6,683 nt of DNA from Planctomycetota bacterium (lineage in GTDB: Bacteria; Planctomycetota; Phycisphaerae; Sedimentisphaerales; Anaerobacaceae), in NCBI GenBank assembly GCA_023135255.1, contig JAGLTN010000542.1, forward strand, positions 1-6,683, written 5' to 3'. Made by a program: the position numbers and the translations under genes. Under the pieces are notes generated by a model. It did no database searches, was not told where the DNA came from, and was given only the letters and a program-made list of their open reading frames with translations. Positions within the stretch are counted from its first letter, which is position 1. Each line of letters starts with the position of its first letter. Of this stretch, positions 1 to 6,683 are shown piece by piece.

Positions 1-3000
1 TTAACAAGGTAATGATTATCGGTTCCGGTCCAATTATTATTGGCCAGGCATGTGAATTTGATTATTCAGGCACGCAGGCCTGCAAAGCGCTTCACAGCCT
101 GGGCTATGAAATAGTGCTGGTCAATTCCAACCCCGCAACGATCATGACAGACCCGGGAACAGCTGATATCACATACATCGAACCATTGAATATTGAAACA
201 ATGGAAAAGATTATTGCCAAGGAAAGACCTGATGCCCTGCTTCCGAACCTCGGAGGACAAACCGCATTGAACCTTTCTTCGGAACTTGCTAAAGAAGGTA
301 TCCTGGATAAGTATGGCGTAAAGGTTATCGGTATACAGATTGACGCAATAGAAAGAGGTGAGGACCGAATCGAATTCAAAAAGACTATGGATCGCCTCGG
401 TGTTGAAATGGCAGAAAGTGCCCCCGCCCTGAGCATTGATGAGGGGCTGGCTATTGCTGAAAAACTCGGTTACCCGGTAGTTATTCGCCCTGCATATACT
501 ATGGGAGGAACCGGAGGCGGTTTGGTTTACAATGCGGAAGAATTTAAAACGATAGCCCGGAGGGGTCTGGCGGCGAGTATGGTTCATCAGATACTTGTTG
601 AAGAATCCGTTCTCGGTTGGGAAGAGCTGGAGCTTGAAGTTGTCCGGGATGCTAAAGGACAAAAAATCACAGTCTGCTTTATCGAAAATGTCGACCCGAT
701 GGGTATTCACACCGGAGATTCTTACTGTACCGCTCCAATGCTGACTATTAGCAAGGAGCTTCAGGACAGACTCCAGAAGCACTCTTACGACATCGTCGAT
801 GCTATTGAGGTTATCGGCGGAACAAATGTACAATTCGCCCATGACCCGAAAACAGGCAAGATCGTAGTCATAGAGATCAACCCGAGAACCTCAAGGTCAT
901 CTGCTCTTGCATCCAAGGCAACTGGTTTTCCGATCGCTTTGATATCATCTCTGCTGGCAGCAGGATTGACGCTCGATGAGATCCCATATTGGCGCGATGG
1001 TTCGCTTGAAAAATACACACCATCAGGCGATTATGTTGTTGTAAAATTCGCACGCTGGGCATTTGAAAAATTCAAAGGCATCGAAGATAAACTCGGAACA
1101 CAGATGAGAGCTGTCGGTGAAGTTATGAGTATCGGCAAAAACTACAAAGAAGCTTTCCTCAAAGCTATCCGGTCTCTTGAGAATGGCCGACCAGGATTAG
1201 GCTTTGCTAAAAACTTTAACGAGCTTTCTCTTGATGAATTGTTAAATAAGGTAACCCCTGCAACAAGCGAAAGACAGTTCATAATGTATGAAGCTCTGCG
1301 AAAAGGCGCAACAGTAGAGCAGATACATGAAAGAACCAAGGAAAAGGCATGGTTCATCGAACAGATGAAAGAGCTTGTCGAGCTTGAAGAACAACTGCTC
1401 AAATACAAAGGCAAAAAAATCCCGGACGATTTGCTCAAACAGGCAAAGAAAGACGGCTTTAGTGACTTGTACCTTTCAAAAATATTATCCATACCTGAAG
1501 ATAAAATCCGCAAACAAAGAACCGCTTTGGATGTAGTTGAGGGATGGGAACCTATCAATGTTAGCGGCGTTGAAGACGCAGCATACTATTTCTCAACTTA
1601 TAACGCACCTGATAAGGTAAGCACTACAAATAATAAAAAGATCATGGTACTCGGCGGCGGCCCAAACCGTATAGGTCAGGGCATTGAATTCGACTATTGC
1701 TGCGTTCATGCGGCCTTTGCACTTAAAGACCTGGGATATGAAACAATAATGGTCAACTGCAACCCGGAAACTGTTTCCACCGACTATGACACATCTGATA
1801 AGCTTTACTTTGAGCCTTTGACAGTTGAAGATGTTTTGAGCATTTACGAAAAAGAAAAACCGCAAGGCGTAATCGTTCAGTTCGGCGGACAAACTCCGCT
1901 TAATATTGCAAAGCAGCTGGAAGATGCCGGTGTGAAAATAATCGGCACATCCCCTGACGCGATAGACCTGGCAGAAGACAGAGATCAGTTTAATGCTATG
2001 ATGAACAAGCTGAATATTCCAATGCCAAAGTCAGGCATGGCAAGCACTCTTGAAGAAGCATTAAAAATCGCTGATGATATCGGCTATCCATTGATGGTTC
2101 GACCTTCATATGTACTTGGCGGCAGAGGGATGGAAGTTGTTCACGATGAGCAGATGCTGCGTGAATATGTATCCGCTGCGGTAGATATAACGCCTGAAAG
2201 ACCTATCCTGATAGACAAGTTTCTTGAAAACGCTATCGAAGCCGAAGCTGATGCAATTTCCGATGGGACAGACGCATTCGTACCTGCGGTAATGGAACAT
2301 ATCGAGCTTGCAGGTATCCACTCAGGTGACTCGGCATGTGTAATTCCGCCGGTATCGATCCCTGAAAAACATTTGAAGACTATCAAGGAATACACAAAGA
2401 AGATTGCTATCGAGCTTAATGTCGTAGGTTTGATGAATATTCAATATGCAATTGCAGCTGATACTGTCTATGTACTTGAAGCCAATCCAAGAGCATCTCG
2501 TACCGTGCCAATCGTTTCAAAAGTCTGCGGAATATCAATGGCCAGACTCGCAACACAGGTAATGCTTGGCAAAAAACTCGCTGATCTGAAGCTGACCCAC
2601 AAAAAGATACCGTACTTCGGTGTAAAAGAATCTGTATTCCCATTCAACATGTTCCATAATGTTGACCCGGTGCTCGGACCAGAAATGCGGTCAACCGGTG
2701 AAGTTCTTGGTCTTGCCAGCTCACCAGGAATGGCATTTTACAAAGCCCAGTTGGCTACTCAGCAGGCACTGCCAAATACCGGAACAGTACTGATGACCAT
2801 ACATCAAAAGGACCGGACTGACCTTGATAAGATTGCAAAAGATTTTATTGATTTAGGTTTTAAGATAAAAGCAACTGAGGGAACTTCCCAATATTTGAAA
2901 ACGCACGGAATTGAAGCTGAAACTATAATGAAAGTATACCAAGGCAGACCTAATATTGTTGATGCGATCAAGAACGGTGAAATTCAGTTGATTATCAACA

Positions 3001-3182
3001 CCCCTGCCGGCAAACTTAGCAAACACGATGATTCTTACATCAGAAAAGCTGCTATACAGTACAAGATTCCATATATTACCACGATAGCCGCTGCTGCTGC
3101 TGCTTCGAAAGGTATTATTGCCGGTAAAAATGAAGAACTGTCGGTAAAATCATTGCAGCAATATCATGCCCAGATCAAATAA
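1..3182 (+). CDS. carB: Carbamoyl phosphate synthetase large subunit CarB, 5'-truncated by the window edge
   Basis: CarB is the synthetase subunit that makes carbamoyl phosphate from bicarbonate, two ATP and ammonia. The ammonia is supplied by the glutaminase subunit CarA. The product feeds pyrimidine and arginine synthesis in the cytosol. The frame is open to the left edge: codons 3-11 read N-K-V and continue straight into the first Rossmann strand, so the ATG at 12 is internal and about 7-15 residues are missing. Numbered from that Met (1056 residues; E. coli CarB has 1073), the first half has GSGPIIIGQACEFDYSG (4-20), the ATP-grasp motif RPAYTMGGTGGG (159-170) and EINPRTSRSS (288-297). A helical oligomerisation region spans about 395-540. 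The second half repeats the fold with GGGPNRIGQGIEFDY (548-562), RPSYVLGGRG (697-706) and EANPRASRT (823-831). The ornithine-site acids E765 and D773 are kept. The C-terminal MGS-type allosteric domain (about 925-1056) keeps T955, T958, K974 and N996, matching the E. coli UMP/IMP-site residues T974, T977, K993 and N1015, so nucleotide regulation is likely. There is no frameshift. Identification is secure. Confidence 0.98.
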   Translation, partial: NKVMIIGSGPIIIGQACEFDYSGTQACKALHSLGYEIVLVNSNPATIMTDPGTADITYIEPLNIETMEKIIAKERPDALLPNLGGQTALNLSSELAKEGILDKYGVKVIGIQIDAIERGEDRIEFKKTMDRLGVEMAESAPALSIDEGLAIAEKLGYPVVIRPAYTMGGTGGGLVYNAEEFKTIARRGLAASMVHQILVEESVLGWEELELEVVRDAKGQKITVCFIENVDPMGIHTGDSYCTAPMLTISKELQDRLQKHSYDIVDAIEVIGGTNVQFAHDPKTGKIVVIEINPRTSRSSALASKATGFPIALISSLLAAGLTLDEIPYWRDGSLEKYTPSGDYVVVKFARWAFEKFKGIEDKLGTQMRAVGEVMSIGKNYKEAFLKAIRSLENGRPGLGFAKNFNELSLDELLNKVTPATSERQFIMYEALRKGATVEQIHERTKEKAWFIEQMKELVELEEQLLKYKGKKIPDDLLKQAKKDGFSDLYLSKILSIPEDKIRKQRTALDVVEGWEPINVSGVEDAAYYFSTYNAPDKVSTTNNKKIMVLGGGPNRIGQGIEFDYCCVHAAFALKDLGYETIMVNCNPETVSTDYDTSDKLYFEPLTVEDVLSIYEKEKPQGVIVQFGGQTPLNIAKQLEDAGVKIIGTSPDAIDLAEDRDQFNAMMNKLNIPMPKSGMASTLEEALKIADDIGYPLMVRPSYVLGGRGMEVVHDEQMLREYVSAAVDITPERPILIDKFLENAIEAEADAISDGTDAFVPAVMEHIELAGIHSGDSACVIPPVSIPEKHLKTIKEYTKKIAIELNVVGLMNIQYAIAADTVYVLEANPRASRTVPIVSKVCGISMARLATQVMLGKKLADLKLTHKKIPYFGVKESVFPFNMFHNVDPVLGPEMRSTGEVLGLASSPGMAFYKAQLATQQALPNTGTVLMTIHQKDRTDLDKIAKDFIDLGFKIKATEGTSQYLKTHGIEAETIMKVYQGRPNIVDAIKNGEIQLIINTPAGKLSKHDDSYIRKAAIQYKIPYITTIAAAAAASKGIIAGKNEELSVKSLQQYHAQIK

Positions 3183-3200
3183 AAACAATTATATCAACTT

Positions 3201-3242
3201 AACAGGCCGACATGACAGCAGTTATGTCGGCCTGTTTTTTTT
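3201..3242 (+). terminator. Strong intrinsic (Rho-independent) terminator of carB
   Basis: Bases 3201-3216 pair with 3221-3236 to give a 16-bp stem with one G-U pair and an AGCA tetraloop. The core is GC-rich (AGGCCGAC against GTCGGCCT). A run of eight T (3235-3242) follows, its first two bases also closing the stem. It begins 18 bases after the carB stop codon. There is no matching A-tract on the left side, so it should act on rightward transcripts only. It separates carB from lon, which therefore needs its own promoter. Confidence 0.95.
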
Positions 3243-3268
3243 ACACTCCCATCATTACAATTTCATAT

Positions 3269-3297
3269 TTGCAGTTTAGAACTTTTTGGTGTATCAT
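3269..3297 (+). promoter_or_regulatory. Candidate sigma70-type promoter of lon
   Basis: TTGCAG (3269-3274, four of six matches to TTGACA) and TATCAT (3292-3297, five of six matches to TATAAT) are separated by exactly 17 bp. Transcription would start near 3304 and leave a leader of about 44 nt before the lon ATG. The position, just after the carB terminator and before lon, supports it. I found no heat-shock sigma32 pair and no CIRCE inverted repeat, so heat control of lon is not visible here. The call assumes that this organism's housekeeping sigma factor reads the standard consensus. Confidence 0.55.
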
Positions 3298-3347
3298 CCG
3301 TGGAATTGTGCAAACGTAAATTATCTTGAGAAAGAAATAGTAATTAC

Positions 3348-5771
3348 ATGACAGAAAATTTTCATAACCATACAATCAGTCTTATTGCGGAGAATGCTTC
3401 AGGATTTGAGGACTACTTTAATGATGAGAACTCCGAAATACCCAACAATGACCAGAAAATAACTATACCCGAGACTATTGGGATTTTACCGATAAGAAAC
3501 GCGGTTATTTTCCCAGGGACTATCACCCCATTGGCAATAGGTAGGGAAAAGACCAAAAATCTAATCGACAGCATAAAGCCAAACAAATCAGTGATCGGAT
3601 TGGTCACACAAAAAGAAAGTCAGACTGATACTCCGGGATTCAAGGACATCTACAAAGTCGGAACGATGGCGACGGTTCTTAAAGTGATAAAAATGCCGCA
3701 AGGCTCAATCCACATCGTCGTACACAGCCTTTCAAGATTTAAAATACTAAAACCGGTTGCGACGAAACCTTTTTTGAAAGCCAAAGTAGAGCCTCTTTCG
3801 ACTATAACACGAATAACAAAAAAAACAAAAGCTCTGATAGTAAACGTCAGAAACGCTGCTAACAGGGTAATCGAACTGAGTCCGAATGTTCCCGAAGAAG
3901 CTTCTGTGCTTTTGGAAAATATAGAAAACCCTTCTTCCTTATCGGATTTTCTTGCAGCTAATCTGAATATCCCGGTTGAGGAAAAACAAAAACTTCTCGA
4001 AAAGCTTGATGCATCAAAACGCCTTGAGAAAATATCGGTTCTGCTCGCTAATCAGCTTGAAGTACTTGAGCTGAGTCATAAAATTCAAAGCCAGGTAAGA
4101 GAGTCAGTGGATAAAAGCCAGAGGGAATATTTCCTCCAGGAACAGCTAAAAGCCATTCAATCTGAACTGGGCCTTGGCGATCGCAGCAGCGAAGAAATAC
4201 TCAAATTAAAGAAAAATATCAAAAAAGCAAAAATGCCTAAAGCTGTTGAAGAAGAGTCGTTAAAAGAACTCAACAGGCTTAGTAAAATCACACCTGCTTC
4301 GCCCGAATACAGCGTAATAAGAAGCTATCTCGACTGGGTATGTGAACTGCCATGGTCAATTCAAAGTAAAGAACAGCTTGATGTAAATAAAGCCGAGCGG
4401 ATACTTAACTATGATCATTATAATCTGAAGAAGGTCAAGAAACGTATTCTCGAATTTCTGGCAGTTAGAAAATTAAACCCAACCGGTAAAAGCCCAATAC
4501 TCTGCTTCGTAGGCCCTCCGGGTGTAGGGAAAACTTCTCTCGGTAAATCTATCGCAAGGGCAATGGGAAGAAAATTCATTCACATTTCTCTTGGCGGGAT
4601 CAGAGACGAAGCCGACATCAGAGGCCACAGGAGAACGTATATTGGTGCACTGCCCGGAAGAATATTGCAGGAAATAAGAAAGTGCGGCACAAATAATCCT
4701 GTTTTCATGCTTGACGAACTCGATAAGATCGGCGCCGACTTCAGGGGTGACCCGGCCTCGGCACTTTTAGAAGTTCTCGACCCGCAGCAGAATTTCGATT
4801 TCACTGACCATTATCTCGATCAGCCTTTCGATCTGTCAAAGGTTATGTTCATCGGTACTGCAAATTATCTCGAACCTGTACCGCCGGCATTGAAAGACCG
4901 AATGGAAGTGATAGAGTTGCCAGGCTATACCAATATAGACAAACTCAACATTGCAAAAAAATACCTGACCAAACGCCAATTAAAAGAGCATGGTCTGACC
5001 AAAAATACATTGACAATTAAAGACGACGCTATCGTCTCTATCATAAAAAACTACACCCGTGAAGCAGGCGTGAGAAATCTGGAAAGGAAAATTGCCGCAG
5101 TTTGCAGATCAGTAGCAACCGGTATAGCAAAGTCGGAGAAAAAACGGGCAACGATCAGCAAAAGAAACCTGTTAAAAATCTTAGGCCCATCTATCTTCGA
5201 ATCAGAACTGGCACTTAGAACCGGTACCCCCGGAGTCGCAACTGGTCTTGCATACACACCCGTCGGCGGTGAAATATTATTCATCGAATCAGCAAAAATG
5301 CCCGGCAAAGGTGTTCTCCAGCTAACTGGTCAAATCGGTGATGTTATGAAAGAAAGCGCTCAGGCTGCTTTTTCGATAATAAAATCAAACTCGATAAAAC
5401 TTAATATGCCCGACGATCTGTTCACTAAATTTGATTATCATATCCACGTCCCGGCTGGTGCTATCCACAAAGATGGGCCAAGCGCAGGCGTTGCGATGGT
5501 AGTATCACTTGTGTCATTGATTACCAACAAAATCGTAAAACCGGATGTCGCAATGACAGGGGAAATCACTCTTAGAAGCCTGGTATTGCCAATAGGAGGA
5601 CTCAAAGAAAAAATCCTTGCTGCTAAACAAGCGGGAATCAAAACAGTTATAATGCCTTACCGCAATAAGAAAGACATGGTCGACGTCCCGAAAGAAGCTA
5701 TGAAAGGGCTGGAGTTTAAATTTATCAAAAACGTTGAAGAAGCATTAAAGATTGCATTAGGGGACAACTAA
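3348..5771 (+). CDS. lon: ATP-dependent Lon protease (LonA type)
   Basis: Lon is a cytosolic homohexameric AAA+ serine protease that unfolds and degrades damaged proteins and some short-lived regulators. The protein has 807 residues (E. coli Lon has 784). An acidic, probably disordered extension (about 1-40) comes first. The substrate-binding N-domain follows, from ILPIRNAVIFPG (46-57) to about 235, then a helical segment (about 236-340). The AAA+ module has Walker A GPPGVGKT (389-396, K395), Walker B VFMLDELD (452-459, D456/E457), sensor-1 GTAN (503-506) and sensor-2 region REAGVR (571-576). The protease domain (about 605-803) has the catalytic Ser in KDGPSAG (S712) and the catalytic Lys in GGLKEK (K755). 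From Walker A to the dyad every key residue sits 33 positions after its E. coli counterpart, so the extra length is N-terminal, while the C-terminus is about 10 residues shorter. The ATG at 3348 is the only likely start: an in-frame TGA lies at 3327-3329 with no start codon between. The ribosome binding site is weak (GAGAAAG, 3328-3334). The gene is complete and apparently monocistronic. Confidence 0.98.
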   Translation: MTENFHNHTISLIAENASGFEDYFNDENSEIPNNDQKITIPETIGILPIRNAVIFPGTITPLAIGREKTKNLIDSIKPNKSVIGLVTQKESQTDTPGFKDIYKVGTMATVLKVIKMPQGSIHIVVHSLSRFKILKPVATKPFLKAKVEPLSTITRITKKTKALIVNVRNAANRVIELSPNVPEEASVLLENIENPSSLSDFLAANLNIPVEEKQKLLEKLDASKRLEKISVLLANQLEVLELSHKIQSQVRESVDKSQREYFLQEQLKAIQSELGLGDRSSEEILKLKKNIKKAKMPKAVEEESLKELNRLSKITPASPEYSVIRSYLDWVCELPWSIQSKEQLDVNKAERILNYDHYNLKKVKKRILEFLAVRKLNPTGKSPILCFVGPPGVGKTSLGKSIARAMGRKFIHISLGGIRDEADIRGHRRTYIGALPGRILQEIRKCGTNNPVFMLDELDKIGADFRGDPASALLEVLDPQQNFDFTDHYLDQPFDLSKVMFIGTANYLEPVPPALKDRMEVIELPGYTNIDKLNIAKKYLTKRQLKEHGLTKNTLTIKDDAIVSIIKNYTREAGVRNLERKIAAVCRSVATGIAKSEKKRATISKRNLLKILGPSIFESELALRTGTPGVATGLAYTPVGGEILFIESAKMPGKGVLQLTGQIGDVMKESAQAAFSIIKSNSIKLNMPDDLFTKFDYHIHVPAGAIHKDGPSAGVAMVVSLVSLITNKIVKPDVAMTGEITLRSLVLPIGGLKEKILAAKQAGIKTVIMPYRNKKDMVDVPKEAMKGLEFKFIKNVEEALKIALGDN

Positions 5772-5776
5772 ACCAG

Positions 5777-6625
5777 CTATGCTTTTCTAATTGCATTGAT
5801 AACTTTAACGACTTGTGCCATTTCAGCTACATCATGAACTCTGACAATAGAGACTCCTTTTTCTGCGCAAAGCCCTACTGTTGCAGCTGTTGCCGGTACT
5901 CTTTCTGCGGGAATCTTTTGGCCTGTTATCTGACCTAAAAAAGCTTTCCTGCTTGTACCGACAAGAACCCTGTAGCCGGTAGCAACAAACCGGTCAATAT
6001 TTTTTAAAAGCAGAAGATTATACTCAAACGTCTTACCAAAGCCGATACCTGGATCAATAATTATATGTTCCTTTTTGATCCCTGATTTTTCCGCAAATCG
6101 AGCCCTTGCGACCAAATAGTCAAGCACCTCTTCCACAACATTCTCATATTCAGGCCTGTCCTGCATTGTGGCGGGCTTGCCCTTGATATGCATCAAAACT
6201 ACAGGCACCTGATACTTACAAATAACATCCGGCATATTTTCATCACTCAAAGCGGTTATATCATTAACGATCCCCGCTCCAGCTTTTAAAGCTGCGCCGG
6301 CAACCTGGCTGTCAAAAGTATCAATGCTTATAGGCACATCGATCAAACCGGCAAGTTTTTCTATTACAGGAACTACACGACCAATTTGAATATCCGCAGC
6401 AACCGCCTGCGAACCAGGTCTGGTCGATTCCGCTCCGATGTCAATAATATCAGCTCCACCGGCAACCATTTCAACCGCGTGCTTAACCGCTGAATCTATA
6501 TCGCAAAATTCACCGCCATCGCTGAAAGAATCATCAGTGACATTCAATATTCCCATCACCAGAGTCCCCGCGGAAAAATCCAACTTTCCACCAGGCCAAT
6601 CCATTATATCTTTGTTCAGGCTCAT
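5777..6625 (-). CDS. folP: Dihydropteroate synthase FolP
   Basis: FolP condenses 6-hydroxymethyl-7,8-dihydropterin diphosphate with p-aminobenzoate to give 7,8-dihydropteroate in folate synthesis. It is a cytosolic TIM barrel and the sulfonamide target. From the ATG at 6625 it has 282 residues, the same as E. coli FolP. Motifs in order are VMGILNVTDDSFSDGG (23-38, loop 1), ESTRPGS (66-72, loop 2), SIDT (100-103, pterin-site D102), VNDI (120-123), LMHIKG (144-149), DPGIGFGK (191-198), GTSRK (223-227) and RVHDV (262-266, R262/H264). All known pterin- and phosphate-contacting residues I could align are present. The oddity is D31, where the family normally has Pro (NVTPDSFSDGG). F34 and P70, sites of known sulfonamide-resistance changes, are unchanged, and there is no loop insertion of the Sul type. 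A TTG at 6638-6640 would add five residues and an ATG at 6602-6604 would remove seven; the 6625 ATG is preferred because it has a spaced GGGA upstream. The gene runs toward lon, stop to stop, with 5 bp between. Confidence 0.97.
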   Translation of the reverse strand: MSLNKDIMDWPGGKLDFSAGTLVMGILNVTDDSFSDGGEFCDIDSAVKHAVEMVAGGADIIDIGAESTRPGSQAVAADIQIGRVVPVIEKLAGLIDVPISIDTFDSQVAGAALKAGAGIVNDITALSDENMPDVICKYQVPVVLMHIKGKPATMQDRPEYENVVEEVLDYLVARARFAEKSGIKKEHIIIDPGIGFGKTFEYNLLLLKNIDRFVATGYRVLVGTSRKAFLGQITGQKIPAERVPATAATVGLCAEKGVSIVRVHDVAEMAQVVKVINAIRKA

Positions 6626-6634
6626 ATATACTGA

Positions 6635-6638
6635 TCCC
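6635..6638 (-). promoter_or_regulatory. Probable Shine-Dalgarno site choosing the folP start
   Basis: On the minus strand GGGA lies 9 nt before the ATG at 6623-6625, which is standard spacing. The alternative TTG start (6638-6640) overlaps this site. The later ATG (6602-6604) has only an AAAG-like element upstream. The match to the anti-Shine-Dalgarno sequence is short, so the call is modest. Confidence 0.4.
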
Positions 6639-6683
6639 AATTGAATTTGTCCGTTTATCCGCGGGTAAATAACTTAAAAATAA

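Noticed and set aside
66..842. A long open frame of 258 codons on the minus strand opposite carB
   Set aside because: It lies wholly inside carB, its protein resembles no family I recognise, and the opposite strand encodes highly conserved CarB motifs. It is a reading-frame shadow.
1142..2650. Several minus-strand open frames of 60-140 codons within carB
   Set aside because: All are antisense to conserved ATP-grasp and oligomerisation sequence. They have composition-driven residues and no recognisable domains.
3248..3255. CCCATCAT as a sigma32 (heat-shock) -10 element for lon
   Set aside because: No CTTGAA-like -35 lies at the right distance upstream, where the carB terminator sits. The later CTTGAG (3325-3330) has no matching -10 downstream.
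3257..3314. ACAATT/AATTGT and TTTGC/GCAAA inverted repeats in the lon leader as an operator
   Set aside because: The arms are short and more than 35 bases apart, and the two pairs are not nested, so they do not form one structure.
4580..5641. Minus-strand open frames of 67-85 codons within lon
   Set aside because: They overlap the Walker and protease motifs of lon antisense and show no independent coding signal.
5741..5786. AGCAT...ATGCT followed by TTTT at the lon/folP junction as a terminator
   Set aside because: The stem is only 5 bp with a loop of over 30 bases, too weak to call.
6438..6644. A plus-strand open frame of 68 codons over the folP 5' region
   Set aside because: It is antisense to conserved FolP loops and looks like a mirror of that coding sequence.

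Overview
The window reads as ordinary bacterial chromosome with three conserved housekeeping genes: the large subunit of carbamoyl phosphate synthetase (carB, + strand, cut by the left edge), the ATP-dependent protease Lon (+ strand, complete) and dihydropteroate synthase (folP, - strand, complete). By eye the DNA is moderately AT-rich (roughly low-to-mid 40s % GC). All three proteins are clearly bacterial. The sequence does not fix the phylum; a Planctomycetota/Phycisphaerae-like or other Gram-negative-type bacterium is only a weak guess. I see no mobile element, tRNA, rRNA, CRISPR array, prophage gene or sign of recent transfer.

Layout. Bases 1-3182 hold carB, whose first few codons lie outside the window. 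It ends at a TAA followed by a very strong intrinsic terminator (3201-3242), so carB closes its transcription unit. Bases 3243-3347 are a short leader with a good sigma70-type promoter candidate (TTGCAG, 17 bp, TATCAT) for lon, which fills 3348-5771. Only 5 bp separate the lon stop from the stop of folP, which runs the other way from about 6625 to 5777. The last 58 bases (6626-6683) are the upstream region of folP and carry a weak ribosome binding site and a near-palindrome.

The genes do not form one pathway. CarB makes carbamoyl phosphate for pyrimidine and arginine synthesis, Lon degrades damaged and regulatory proteins, and FolP makes dihydropteroate for folate. The terminator and strand switch indicate three separate transcription units. 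All the catalytic motifs I could check are intact. The points worth a second look are small: a Pro-to-Asp change in the first substrate loop of FolP, two substitutions next to the Lon catalytic dyad, an acidic N-terminal extension of Lon, and the terminator-less convergent lon/folP junction. I found no candidate for a new biological system.
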